64,000 bases of DNA from CAVYXK01 sp963708245 (GTDB lineage Bacteria > Pseudomonadota > Alphaproteobacteria > Acetobacterales > Acetobacteraceae). Each line of letters begins with the position of its first letter. The first letter of the stretch is position 1. Position numbers and translations under genes: made by a program. This document shows, piece by piece, positions 1 to 9,202 of the stretch. Location: contig OY970201.1 in assembly GCA_963708245.1 (NCBI GenBank), positions 7,998,001 to 8,062,000 on the forward strand. Direction: 5' to 3'. A model generated the notes under the pieces. The model was not told where the DNA came from. It saw nothing but the letters and a program-made list of their open reading frames with translations, and ran no database searches.

Positions 1-3000
1 CATCAGCACCTGATGCGTCTCGGAAAGCCCCATCTCCCAGGGAAGGCCCGCATATTTGATCGAGCTCTGCGGCGACGCACCGGTGCCGCCCGAGTGGCCC
101 GAGATCAGGATCGCATCCGCCTTGGCCTTCGCCACGCCGGCGGCGATCGTACCGATCCCCGAGCGCGCCACCAGCTTCACGCAGACCGTCGCGTCCGGGT
201 TGATCTGCTTAAGATCGTAGATGAGCTGCGCGAGGTCCTCGATCGAATAGATATCGTGATGCGGCGGGGGGCTGATCAGCATCACGCCCGGCGTCGAGTG
301 CCGCAACCGCCCGATCAGCGCGGATACCTTGATCCCCGGCAACTGACCACCCTCGCCCGGCTTGGCGCCCTGCGCGATCTTGATCTCGATCTCGCGGCAG
401 TTGTTCAGGAACTCGGCAGTGACGCCGAACCGCCCGGAGGCGATCTGCTTGATCGCCGAGGACGCATTGTCCCCGTTCGCGCGCGGCCTGTAGCGCGCCG
501 GGTCCTCGCCGCCCTCGCCGCTGTCGGAGCGTGCGCCGATCCGGTTCATCGCGATCGATAGCGTCTCATGCGCTTCGGGCGACAGCGCGCCGAGCGAGAT
601 GCCGGGCGCAACCAGCCGCTTGCGGATCTCGGTGATGCTCTCGACCTCGTCCACCGGGATCGGCTTCACCCCTTCGGTACGGAAATCAAGCAAATCACGC
701 AGCGCCACCGGCGGCAGCTTGCGCACGCCCTCGGCATAGCGGCGGTAGATCGCGTAGCTGTCGGTGGCGACAGCCGTCTGCAACGTATGGATCAGCGTCG
801 GGTCGAACGCATGCGATTCCCCGCCATGCCGGCGAAGCTTGTAAATGCCGCCCACTGGCAAGGTCACCACCTCGGCATTCCAGGCCAGCGCATGCTGATC
901 CAGCACCTTGCGGGCGATCCCCGGCAGGCCGATTCCGGAAATGCGCGACGGCATGCCAGGGAAGAATTCCGCTACCAGCGCGCGAGACAGGCCGATCGCC
1001 TCGAAATTGTATCCACCGCGATAGGAGGAGATCACGCTGATCCCCATCTTCGACATGACCTTGAGTAGGCCCTTATCGACTGCCTTCTTGTAGCGCTGCA
1101 CCGCCTGTTTTAGGGTCAGCTCGCCGAACAGGCCGCGGCGGTGGCGGTCGGCGATCAATTCCTGGGCCAGATACGCGTTCACCGTGGTGGCGCCGACGCC
1201 GATCAGCACGGCGAAATAGTGCACGTCCATGCACTCGGCGCAGCGCACGTTCAGGCTGGTGAAGGTGCGCAGCGACTGGCGCACCAGGTGCGTATGCACG
1301 CCGCCCGTGGCGAGGATCATCGGGAGCGGCGCGCGCCCCGGCCCATCGTTTTCATCGGTCAGGATCACATGCGTGCAGCCGGCGCGTACGCCTTCCTCGG
1401 CCTCTCTCCGGATCCGCTCCAGCGCGGCGCGCAAGCCAGGCTCGCCGTCGGCCACCGGGAAGGTGCAATCGACCACACAGGCTGACGTACCCATGAACGC
1501 GCGCATCGCCTGAAACTCAGCGGTCGATAGCACCGGGCTTTCGAGCTGCAGCAGGTCGCACTGGTTCTGGTCCTCATCCAGCACATTGCCGAGATTGCCG
1601 AGCCTGGTCTTCAGCGTCATTACGCGGGTTTCGCGCAGGCTGTCGATCGGCGGGTTGGTAACTTGGCTGAAGGTCTGGCGGAAGAAATGGTGCAGCCCGC
1701 GATAGCGGTCCGACAGCACGGCGACCGGCGTGTCGTCGCCCATCGAACCGACCGGCTCCTGTGCCTCCTCCACCATCGGATGCAGGATCAGCTCCAGCTC
1801 TTCCAGCGAAAACCCAACCGAGAGCTGGCGCCGACGGAGCTCCTCGCCCTGATACAGCACCGGTTCCGGCGCATCGGTCTTCACAATGTGGTCGATCTCG
1901 GTAATCCGCCGGGCCCAGTCGCCGAACGGCTGGCGCGCGGCCAGCATGTCCTTCAGTTCATCGTCGCGATAGAAGCGCGCCGTGGCCAAGTCGACGGCTA
2001 TGGTCTGGCCTGGGCCGACCCGACCCTTCTCTATGATGCCGTCGGCCTCCACCTTCACCATGCCGGTCTCGGAGCCAACGATCAGCATCTGGTTGGAAGT
2101 GATCGTATAGCGGACCGGCCGCAAACCGTTGCGATCCAGCCCGGCGATCACCCAGCGCCCATCGGTAGCGGAGATCGCCGCCGGCCCGTCCCACGGCTCC
2201 ATGACCGCATTGCAGTACAGGAACATGTCGCGATGCGCCTGCTTCATCGTGGCGTCCTGCCCGATCGAGGCCGGGATCATCAACGCCTTCGCCATCGGCG
2301 CATCGCGCCCCGCGCGGCATAGCAGCTCGAACACGTTGTCGAGCGTGGCGGTGTCTGAGCCGCCGGCCTGCACCACTGGCTTCACGTCTTCCAGATATGG
2401 GCCCAGCTCCTCGGCGGCGAGCCGCGTCTCGTGGCTCTTCATCCAGTTGATGTTGCCGGTCAGCGTGTTGATCTCGCCGTTATGCGCGAGCATGCGGAAC
2501 GGCTGAGCCAGCCGCCAGGTCGGGAAGGTGTTGGTCGAGTAGCGTTGGTGGTAGATCGCGAAGCGGCTGACGAACCGCGGATCGAGCAGATCCGGGTAGA
2601 ACTCCGTGAGATGCTCAGCCAGGAACATTCCCTTGTAGATGATCGAACGCGACGACAGCGAGCAGAAGTAGAGCTCGGGGATCTGTGCGGCGATCGCCTG
2701 CTTCTCGATGCGGCGGCGGATCACGTACAGGTCGCGCTCGAACTCGTCCTCGGTGGCGCCCTTAGGGTTCCACAGCATGATCTGCTCGATCTCGGGACGC
2801 GTGGCGTTGGCTTTCTCGCCGATGCACTCGACGTTGATCGGCACCTGACGCCAACCGTAGATCAGATAGCCGAAATTCAGCACCTCGGTCTCGACGATTT
2901 GCCGGCAGCGCTCCTGGGCGGAAAGATCGGTCTTCGGCAGGAACACTTGTCCCACCGCGATCGGACCGGGCATGAGCTTGGCACCGCCGCGCTGCACGGC

Positions 3001-3273
3001 AGCGGCGAAGAAGTCCTGCGGGATTTCGATATGGATACCAGCGCCGTCACCGGTCTTGCCGTCGGCATCGACGGCGCCGCGATGCCAGACCGCTTTCAGC
3101 GCGTCGATGCCAGCCTGCACGATGTCGCGCCGCTTCTTGCCGTCCAGCGCGGCGACGAAGCCGACACCGCAGGAATCGTGTTCCTGAGACGGGTCATAGG
3201 TGTGACGAAGGGCGGCCGCGTTTGCGTCCCAGGCGGCAAGGAAGTTGGCAGCGGTTTCGTTCACGCCGTCCAT
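1..3273 (-). CDS. gltB: glutamate synthase large subunit, partial (C-terminus beyond left edge)
   Basis: Large subunit of NADPH-dependent glutamate synthase, which transfers the amide nitrogen of glutamine to 2-oxoglutarate in the cytosol. Only 1,091 codons are present, against about 1,500 in the family; the rest of the FMN/synthase domain, the Fe-S cysteines and the GXGXG beta-helix domain lie outside the window. The class II glutaminase domain starts at Cys35 in HDSCGVGF, the autoprocessed nucleophile of the family, so about 34 residues would be a propeptide. The last visible residues (KYAGLPWEMGLSETHQ) belong to the FMN domain. The ATG at 3273 was chosen because GGAGG lies five bases upstream; an in-frame ATG 12 bases earlier is possible. 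It sits just after a small coiled-coil gene and downstream of gltD on the same strand, so the three are probably co-transcribed. Confidence 0.97.
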   Translation of the reverse strand, partial: MDGVNETAANFLAAWDANAAALRHTYDPSQEHDSCGVGFVAALDGKKRRDIVQAGIDALKAVWHRGAVDADGKTGDGAGIHIEIPQDFFAAAVQRGGAKLMPGPIAVGQVFLPKTDLSAQERCRQIVETEVLNFGYLIYGWRQVPINVECIGEKANATRPEIEQIMLWNPKGATEDEFERDLYVIRRRIEKQAIAAQIPELYFCSLSSRSIIYKGMFLAEHLTEFYPDLLDPRFVSRFAIYHQRYSTNTFPTWRLAQPFRMLAHNGEINTLTGNINWMKSHETRLAAEELGPYLEDVKPVVQAGGSDTATLDNVFELLCRAGRDAPMAKALMIPASIGQDATMKQAHRDMFLYCNAVMEPWDGPAAISATDGRWVIAGLDRNGLRPVRYTITSNQMLIVGSETGMVKVEADGIIEKGRVGPGQTIAVDLATARFYRDDELKDMLAARQPFGDWARRITEIDHIVKTDAPEPVLYQGEELRRRQLSVGFSLEELELILHPMVEEAQEPVGSMGDDTPVAVLSDRYRGLHHFFRQTFSQVTNPPIDSLRETRVMTLKTRLGNLGNVLDEDQNQCDLLQLESPVLSTAEFQAMRAFMGTSACVVDCTFPVADGEPGLRAALERIRREAEEGVRAGCTHVILTDENDGPGRAPLPMILATGGVHTHLVRQSLRTFTSLNVRCAECMDVHYFAVLIGVGATTVNAYLAQELIADRHRRGLFGELTLKQAVQRYKKAVDKGLLKVMSKMGISVISSYRGGYNFEAIGLSRALVAEFFPGMPSRISGIGLPGIARKVLDQHALAWNAEVVTLPVGGIYKLRRHGGESHAFDPTLIHTLQTAVATDSYAIYRRYAEGVRKLPPVALRDLLDFRTEGVKPIPVDEVESITEIRKRLVAPGISLGALSPEAHETLSIAMNRIGARSDSGEGGEDPARYRPRANGDNASSAIKQIASGRFGVTAEFLNNCREIEIKIAQGAKPGEGGQLPGIKVSALIGRLRHSTPGVMLISPPPHHDIYSIEDLAQLIYDLKQINPDATVCVKLVARSGIGTIAAGVAKAKADAILISGHSGGTGASPQSSIKYAGLPWEMGLSETHQVLM

Positions 3274-3286
3274 GTCGTCCTCCATC

Positions 3287-3643
3287 TCAGCCGTCGCCGC
3301 GAAGATCGTGGATCTGCGCCTCGAGCATGTGGACCAGCTTGGTGAGCTGCATGATCTGTTCGCCGAGCGAGCGGGTCTCGTCGAAGGCGTTGTTGGCGAT
3401 CCGCGACGTGCGCTCGACGTTGGCCCAATCGACGACATAGCCCTGGCGCAGCGCATCCAGGGTCTGCAAGCGATCTATCCGCGCTGACAACTCAACGCGA
3501 AGCTTGGTCTGCCCTTGCCCCAGTCGGTCCATGCGACCGTCGAGATGATCCATGCGACTGGTCAGCCCATCCATGCGGCCGGTCAGCTCGGTCTGCACTT
3601 CGCCGATCGCTTGTAGCACAGTCTCCAAGGTGGCCTCAGTCAT
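3287..3643 (-). CDS. small coiled-coil protein between gltD and gltB
   Basis: A 118-residue protein that I do not recognise as a named family. Residues 1-50 are heptad-like and charged, with repeated Met-Asp turns (GRMDGL, SRMDHL, GRMDRL), predicting a coiled coil; a second helical stretch follows near the C-terminus (SLGEQIMQLTKLVHML). There is no signal peptide or membrane segment, so it is probably cytosolic and oligomeric. The ATG at 3643 is preceded by AAGGA at seven-base spacing; a GTG 15 bases further upstream is less likely. The stop lies 13 bases before the gltB start, whose Shine-Dalgarno sequence sits in that gap, which suggests translational coupling. A role linked to glutamate synthase is inference from position only. 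Confidence 0.7.
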   Translation of the reverse strand: MTEATLETVLQAIGEVQTELTGRMDGLTSRMDHLDGRMDRLGQGQTKLRVELSARIDRLQTLDALRQGYVVDWANVERTSRIANNAFDETRSLGEQIMQLTKLVHMLEAQIHDLRGDG

Positions 3644-3655
3644 GCGACGGTCCTT

Positions 3656-3742
3656 CACTCGTCATGCTTGCGCGAGCAGGCATCCACGCGGCAAATCCGC
3701 GGCGGTCCCACGGATGCCTGCTTTGTGCAGGGATGACGAGTG
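3656..3742. repeat. 87-bp imperfect palindrome (dispersed-repeat type)
   Basis: The element is bounded by perfect 10-base inverted ends (CACTCGTCAT and ATGACGAGTG). Inside these lies a longer imperfect arm pairing GCAGGCATCC with GGATGCCTGC, and a GC-rich centre. It fills the gap between gltD and the coiled-coil gene. It resembles the palindromic GTCAT...ATGAC elements scattered through many alphaproteobacterial genomes. It could fold in the transcript and modulate read-through or stability between gltD and gltB. Only one copy occurs in this window. Confidence 0.6.
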
Positions 3743-3752
3743 AAACATCCCA

Positions 3753-5189
3753 TCATTCCGCCGCCACTGCCAGCATCGCCTGCTGCCCGATCCAGTCATT
3801 GATCTGCGCCGCCGCGTCTCGCCCGTCGCGGATCGCCCACACCACAAGGCTCGCGCCACGCACGATATCGCCGGCGGCGAACACGCCGGGCATGCTTGTC
3901 ATGAAGGTGCGATGATTAATCTTTAGGGTTCCCCAACGCGTCACCGCCAGCGCGGGCTCACCGAACATCGCCGGCAGGTCCTCGGGGTCGAAGCCGAGTG
4001 CCTTGATCACCAAGTCCGCCTTCAGTGTGAACCGGCCGCCTTCGATCGGTTCCACTGATTGCCGACCACTTGCATCGGGCAATCCGAGATGCATGCGCAC
4101 CGCGCGCACCCCGCTCACCTTCTCGCGCCCGGTGAACGCCTCTGGCGACGACAACCAGATGAAATCCACGGCCTCCTCTCCCGCGTTCTTCACTTCCCGC
4201 ATCGAGCCCGGCATGTTCGCCCGATCCCGCCGGTACAGGCATTTCACCGATTTCGCGCCCTGGCGTACGGCGGTGCGGACGCAGTCCATCGCCGTGTCGC
4301 CGCCACCGATCACCACCACGTTCTTGCCGCGCGCATCCAACAGGCCCGAGGCGAAATCGGGCACATGATCGCCCAGGTTCTCGCGGTTCGACGCGATCAG
4401 GTAGTCAAGCGCTGGCACGATGCCCGGCAGTCCGACACCGGGACCACCTAGCTCGCGCGCGGCATAGACTCCGGTGGCGATCAGCAGCGCGTCGTGGCGC
4501 GCACGCAACTCGGCGAACTCGATGGTTTCGCCGACCGCGCAATTCAGCTCGAACTGGATGCCGGACTGCTCGCACAGATCGCGGCGGCGCAGCACCACCT
4601 CCTTGTCGAGCTTGAAATTCGGGATGCCATAGATCAGCAGGCCCCCGACGCGGTCGTGCCGGTCATAAACAACCACTTGGTAACCGTGCCGGCGCAGCTC
4701 CTCGGCGGCAGCCAGGCCGGCCGTGCCGGCGCCGATGATACCCACGGAGCTGTCGAGCTCCCGCCGTGGGCGGATCGGCTTGACCCAGCCGCGCTCGAAG
4801 GCGGTATCGGTGATGTACCGTTCCACGGCGCCGATGGTGACCGCCTCGTAGCCCTTCTCGATAACGCAGTTGCCCTCGCACAGGCGGTCCTGCGGGCAGA
4901 TGCGGCCACAGATCTCGGGGAAATTATTAGTGGCGGAGGAAACCTCGTACGCCTCCTCCAAACGTCCTTCGGCCGTCAGCTTCAGCCAGTCGGGGATGTT
5001 GTTGGACAGCGGGCAATGCACCGAGCAGAACGGCACGCCGCATTGGCTGCAACGGCTCGCCTGGGTGGCAGCCTCGCGGTCCTGGAAGATGCGGTAGATC
5101 TCGCGGAAGTCGCGCCGGCGTTCTGCCACCGCACGCTTCGCGGGCATCTGTTGCGGCACGTTCACGAACCGCAGCATGCGCTCCGGCAT
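3753..5189 (-). CDS. gltD: glutamate synthase small subunit
   Basis: Small (beta) subunit of NADPH-glutamate synthase, which takes electrons from NADPH through FAD and Fe-S clusters to the GltB synthase site. The 478 residues match the family. The N-terminal cysteine-rich region (SRCSQCGVPFCSVHCP, then CGRICPQDRLCEGNC) carries the 4Fe-4S ligands. An FAD-binding GAGTAGLAAAEEL follows near residue 150 and an NADPH-binding VVIGGGDTAMDC near 290; the C-terminal GVFAAGDIVRGASLVVWAI is the second FAD contact typical of this fold. The ATG at 5189 (MPERMLRF) has GGAGGAGG upstream; the open frame extends 16 codons further but without conserved sequence. It is upstream of the coiled-coil gene and gltB on the same strand. 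Confidence 0.97.
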   Translation of the reverse strand: MPERMLRFVNVPQQMPAKRAVAERRRDFREIYRIFQDREAATQASRCSQCGVPFCSVHCPLSNNIPDWLKLTAEGRLEEAYEVSSATNNFPEICGRICPQDRLCEGNCVIEKGYEAVTIGAVERYITDTAFERGWVKPIRPRRELDSSVGIIGAGTAGLAAAEELRRHGYQVVVYDRHDRVGGLLIYGIPNFKLDKEVVLRRRDLCEQSGIQFELNCAVGETIEFAELRARHDALLIATGVYAARELGGPGVGLPGIVPALDYLIASNRENLGDHVPDFASGLLDARGKNVVVIGGGDTAMDCVRTAVRQGAKSVKCLYRRDRANMPGSMREVKNAGEEAVDFIWLSSPEAFTGREKVSGVRAVRMHLGLPDASGRQSVEPIEGGRFTLKADLVIKALGFDPEDLPAMFGEPALAVTRWGTLKINHRTFMTSMPGVFAAGDIVRGASLVVWAIRDGRDAAAQINDWIGQQAMLAVAAE

Positions 5190-5346
5190 TGGTGGCCCCT
5201 CCTCCGATGCAGGCGGGCGCCGGCTGCGCGACCGCATGCTCGCGCAGTTTATAGGCCGGCCGATCCGGCTTGGCCAGTGGGTTCGGGCCGTTTAGGGCAA
5301 TTTTTCTGCCCTATATTCCAGGGAAGCCTCTGCAGCGAGCCGGCTT

Positions 5347-6342
5347 CTACCCGGCAGAGCTGAAAAACAGGTCCGGATTGCGCCCTTTCTTCTCCTCCGG
5401 CGGCAACATACGCCGCCCCCCACCTGGCCGGAACCGGCTGATGTAGGAGGGCACCACCAACTCAACGGGCGTCGGCACGATTTCGAGCTCCGGCAGACCC
5501 GGCATGTCGGGGGCTACCACATTGTCGCGTTGCAGCATCAGAAGCTGATCGCGGGTGAACGGCTTGCCCGGCAACAGCTCGGCAAGGCGCGCCTGCAGCC
5601 GGGCCAACTCCATAGGTATCGTCAGCATCGGCCGGCGGCGCTGCGTCTCCTGCAGGATGTAGGCCAGGATCTCGCGGAACGTCCAAACCCGCGGACCGCC
5701 CAGCTCGAACAGGGCGCCGACGGCATCCGCCCGCGCCAGCCCGGCCATCACGGCATCGGCCACGTCGCCGACAAAAACAGGTTGGAGCCGGGTATCCCCG
5801 GCGATCACCGGCATCACCGGCAACATCTGAGCCATCGCGGCGAAACGGTTGAAGAACCTGTCCTCCGCCCCGAACACGAAAGAGGGCCGCAAGATGGTCG
5901 CGGCGGGAAAGGCCTGCCGCACCGCCGCCTCGCCGGCCGCCTTGCTGGCGCCGTACCGGCTCGGGCTGGCGGGATCGGCGCCGATCGCCGAGACATGTAC
6001 CAGCCGCAGCACTCCGGCTGCGGCCGACAGCCGCGCGATCCGCCCCGGTGCCTCGGCATGAATGCGCTGGAAATCGCCGGCCCGGCTCTCAGCAAGGATG
6101 CCGACCAGGCTCACGACCACCGCGGCGCCCTGCACCGCGCAGTGCACGTCGGGCTCCTCGGTCACCGGGGCATAAAGCGGCACGATCTGCCCGACCGCCC
6201 CCATCGGCTTGAGAAAGCCGGCGGCCACCGGGTCGCGCACCGCCACGCGCACGACGAACCCCTGGTGCGCCAATCGCTTGACCACGTAGCGGCCGATGAA
6301 GCCGGAGCCGCCGAAGACGGTCGCCACGTCGCGCGTTGCCAT
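5347..6342 (-). CDS. complex I NDUFA9-subunit-family NAD(P)-binding protein
   Basis: A 331-residue atypical short-chain dehydrogenase of the NDUFA9/NAD-dependent epimerase family. The Rossmann motif GGSGFIGRYVV is at residues 10-20, HVSAIGADP and the YGASKAAGE helix (Tyr-x-x-x-Lys) are near 120-137, and PSFVFGAEDRFFNRF near 153-167. In mitochondria NDUFA9 is an accessory complex I subunit that binds NADPH; bacterial members are widespread in alphaproteobacteria, usually outside nuo operons, and their role is not settled. The neighbour zapE is divergent, with 127 bases between the two starts. The family call is firm; association with complex I is inference. Confidence 0.9.
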   Translation of the reverse strand: MATRDVATVFGGSGFIGRYVVKRLAHQGFVVRVAVRDPVAAGFLKPMGAVGQIVPLYAPVTEEPDVHCAVQGAAVVVSLVGILAESRAGDFQRIHAEAPGRIARLSAAAGVLRLVHVSAIGADPASPSRYGASKAAGEAAVRQAFPAATILRPSFVFGAEDRFFNRFAAMAQMLPVMPVIAGDTRLQPVFVGDVADAVMAGLARADAVGALFELGGPRVWTFREILAYILQETQRRRPMLTIPMELARLQARLAELLPGKPFTRDQLLMLQRDNVVAPDMPGLPELEIVPTPVELVVPSYISRFRPGGGRRMLPPEEKKGRNPDLFFSSAG

Positions 6343-6469
6343 CGCTCTGCCCTGTCTGCTGCGCTGCCTTGATAGGTGCGCCGCCGATCCGCCTCAAGCT
6401 TGCCGCTTGCACGACGGCAAACGGCCGCGTTGAAGCCCGCGACACGACGCGGTAATGCGCCCGGCCGAC

Positions 6470-7630
6470 ATGAACGACCGTCCGATCCCCGGTACGCAAG
6501 CAGGGCCTCTGCCAGCCTATCGGGCGATGGCGGCGGCGGGTGTCCTGACCCCTGATCCCTCCCAGCTTTTGGCCGCCGAGCGGCTGCAGCATCTCTGGGT
6601 CAAGCTGCAGGGGTACGATCCGCCCGCGCGTCCGGCCAATGGCAACGGTCTGCTATTGCGGCTGTTGCGCCGCAAGCCGGTAGACGAGGCGCCGCCGGGG
6701 GCGCCGAACGGGCTCTACCTTGTCGGCGAGGTCGGGCGCGGCAAGTCGATGCTGATGGACCTGTTCTTCGCCGCTGCTCGGGTGCGGCGGAAGAAGCGCA
6801 TCCATTTTCACCGATTCATGCAGGATGCGCATGCGCGCATCCATGCGTTCAAGCGGGCCGATCCTGAGATCGACGACCCGATCCCGCCGCTTGCCGATGC
6901 GATCGCCGCCGAGGCGGCGCTGCTCTGTTTCGATGAGTTCCAGGTCAACGACATTGCCGACGCGATGATCCTGGGACGCCTGTTCCAGGCGCTGTTCGAG
7001 CGTGGCGTGATCGTCGTCGCCACCTCTAACACCAGGCCCGACGATCTGTTCAAGGGCAAGCCGGGACGCGATGCGTTCCTGCCCTTCATTGCGCTACTCA
7101 AGCGGCATCTCGAAGTGCTGGAGCTGGACGCCGGCCGGGATTTCCGTCGCGATCGGTTGCGCGGCATGCCGACGTGGCACGTGCCGGCGGATGGGCGGGC
7201 GACACGCGCGCTGGATCAGGCCTTTGCTGAGCTGACTGGCCATGCCGAGCCTCGGCCGCAGGTTCTGATGGTGACCGGTCGGCGGCTGGTGGTGCCGGCG
7301 GCAGCCGAGGGCGTCGCGCGGTTCGATTTCGCGGGGTTGTGCGGGGCGGCGCTCGGGCCGGGCGACTACCTGGCGCTGGCGACGCATTTCCATACGCTGA
7401 TCCTGGATGGGATCCCGCTGCTGTCGCCGGACAGGTATGACGAGGCGCGACGGTTCATCATCCTGATTGATGCGCTGTACGATCACCGGGTGAAACTTGT
7501 CGCGTCGGCCGATGCTTGGCCGGACGCGCTGTATCGGGAGGGGGAGGGGGCTCGGATGTTCGACCGTACCTCTTCGCGACTGGAGGAGATGCAGAGCCAG
7601 GAGTGGCTCGCGCTGCCGCACCTGACGTGA
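6470..7630 (+). CDS. zapE: AFG1/ZapE-family cell division ATPase
   Basis: A 386-residue P-loop ATPase of the AFG1/LACE1 family. In E. coli, ZapE associates with the Z ring and uses ATP hydrolysis to modulate FtsZ bundling; mitochondrial AFG1 helps turn over respiratory-chain subunits. Visible motifs are Walker A GEVGRGKSML, Walker B LLCFDEFQVND, and the sensor-like TSNTRPDDLFKG. The ATG at 6470 (MNDRP) places the conserved AYRAMAAAGVLTPDPSQ at the usual distance from the N-terminus; an ATG at 6455 would add five residues, and neither has a clear Shine-Dalgarno. It is transcribed alone, divergently from the NDUFA9-like gene. Confidence 0.92.
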   Translation: MNDRPIPGTQAGPLPAYRAMAAAGVLTPDPSQLLAAERLQHLWVKLQGYDPPARPANGNGLLLRLLRRKPVDEAPPGAPNGLYLVGEVGRGKSMLMDLFFAAARVRRKKRIHFHRFMQDAHARIHAFKRADPEIDDPIPPLADAIAAEAALLCFDEFQVNDIADAMILGRLFQALFERGVIVVATSNTRPDDLFKGKPGRDAFLPFIALLKRHLEVLELDAGRDFRRDRLRGMPTWHVPADGRATRALDQAFAELTGHAEPRPQVLMVTGRRLVVPAAAEGVARFDFAGLCGAALGPGDYLALATHFHTLILDGIPLLSPDRYDEARRFIILIDALYDHRVKLVASADAWPDALYREGEGARMFDRTSSRLEEMQSQEWLALPHLT

Positions 7631-7830
7631 GAGGATGAGGCAGGAGGAGAAGATTCACCACAGTCAGAACACCGGCGATGAGGTCGTACGGGCGTCGCCA
7701 GCGCCGCCTCGGATCACATCGAAGAAACTGCTACGGGACGGGGACGGATTGTCCACATTGAGCTTCCGTTCTAAATAACAGCACTCCGCAGCATCCCGTG
7801 CCGGGAAGGTGATAGAGTGGGGGGTAGTCT

Positions 7831-8928
7831 ATGCCGCTGTACCGGATCAGCGACCAGAAACTCGAGCCCGTTCCTAATACGACTTTCGTTACAGAAGCTA
7901 TTCTTGAGCGAAGGCATCTGCAGAAACTCTTCATGGCGGACGTGTCTCCTCTGGGCGAGGATTTGATGGTGCTGGCGGAAGAATTTGGAGATTGGGAGGA
8001 CGCTCGTCGTCGCATCGACGTTCTATGCCTCGACAAGCAATCCCGCCTTTTGGTTGTCGAGCTTAAGCGTACCGACGATGGCGGCCACATGGAGCTTCGG
8101 GCAATCAGGTACGCCGCAATGGTGTCGAGCATGACACCCGAGCAGGCTGTGCTTGCTCACGCGCGATATCTCGGCACTCCGGACGCCGACGATAAAGCCA
8201 AAGCAGCGATTTTGGAGTTCCTTGAGCTGGACTCCACAGACGATTTAGAGTTCACTGACGAGGTTCGCATCATCCTTGTGGCGGCCAACTTCTCGCCAGA
8301 GATCACCACGTCGGTGCTCTGGCTGAATAAGCAAGGATTGGATGTGACGTGCGTGCGGCTGATTCCATACAAGCTTGGATCCGACGTACTTATTGATGTA
8401 ACACAAATTATACCCCTGCCAGAGGCCAAGAGCTACGAGGTCAGAATTCGGACTCAGGTGGAGGAAGCCCGGAAGGTCCGATCTGCTCGGCACGAAATCT
8501 TCCGCCAGTTCTGGGCTCAGTTTATTGAACGATCGAAAACGGTCACGCGCTTGTTTGCCAACCGAAGCCCTTCGTCTGATCACTGGCTATCTGCCGGAAT
8601 TGGGCGGGCTGGATTTCATATTAACGCAACCGTCACAAAAGACCGGGCACGGGTCGAATGCTTTATCAGCGTGGATGGCGACACCGCCCGTAGCAAGGCC
8701 GCCTTTCAGTTGCTCCGTGAACAGCGTGGCCAGATCGAAAACGCGTTCGGCGGGCAACTCGACTGGCAGGACTTACCCGGAAAAATCGAGTGTCGAATTT
8801 GCAGTGATCTCGATGGAGGTTGGCGCACTCCGGAATTCGACTGGCCGAACCTTCAGGACATGATGATTGATACAGCCGTGCGTTTGGAAAAGGCCTTAAG
8901 ACAACCGATCGATAGTCTTCGTGCTTAA
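7831..8928 (+). CDS. DUF4268 protein with NucS/PD-(D/E)XK-like N-terminal domain
   Basis: A 365-residue protein. The N-terminal half has a restriction-endonuclose-like core: Glu26, then Asp63 in RRRIDVLCLD and Glu77-x-Lys79 in LLVVELKR, the spacing of a PD-(D/E)XK metal site like that of NucS/DUF91 proteins. The C-terminal part (about 215-355: FWAQFIERS, WLSAGIGRAGFHIN, FEWPNLQ-like end) matches the DUF4268 domain found next to such nucleases. The function is unproven; DNA cleavage or repair, or solitary defence, is plausible. Base composition is noticeably more AT-rich and codon use less biased than in the flanking genes, and it has no operon partner, so recent transfer is likely. The ATG at 7831 follows GGGGGTAG. 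Confidence 0.8.
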   Translation: MPLYRISDQKLEPVPNTTFVTEAILERRHLQKLFMADVSPLGEDLMVLAEEFGDWEDARRRIDVLCLDKQSRLLVVELKRTDDGGHMELRAIRYAAMVSSMTPEQAVLAHARYLGTPDADDKAKAAILEFLELDSTDDLEFTDEVRIILVAANFSPEITTSVLWLNKQGLDVTCVRLIPYKLGSDVLIDVTQIIPLPEAKSYEVRIRTQVEEARKVRSARHEIFRQFWAQFIERSKTVTRLFANRSPSSDHWLSAGIGRAGFHINATVTKDRARVECFISVDGDTARSKAAFQLLREQRGQIENAFGGQLDWQDLPGKIECRICSDLDGGWRTPEFDWPNLQDMMIDTAVRLEKALRQPIDSLRA

Positions 8929-9202
8929 GTTGTTCCTTTGGACAACTGTAGAGGCTCCACCGCCATGCTGCGCGCCGGGCAGTCGAGCGCACCTTCGCTT
9001 GGCTCGACCATAACCGCTGCGTGGCTCAGGATTTCAAAGTGCTATCACCTCGTCGACGGCATTCCTCTGCGCTCCTTCCGCGCTGCTGTCGGCGCCCGGA
9101 CCAGCTCGGTCGGGATCGGATCCAGGAAGCGCCAACCCACCGCTCCTTGTCGCCTCTGGCCCGATAGGATAGGCAACCCCCGCCCCAATCCCTGAGGTCC
9201 TC

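Noticed and set aside
5293..5313. Palindrome TAGGGCA...TGCCCTA between gltD and the NDUFA9-like gene
   Set aside because: Seven-base arms with no T-tract on either strand, so not a convincing terminator; an operator role cannot be supported from one copy.
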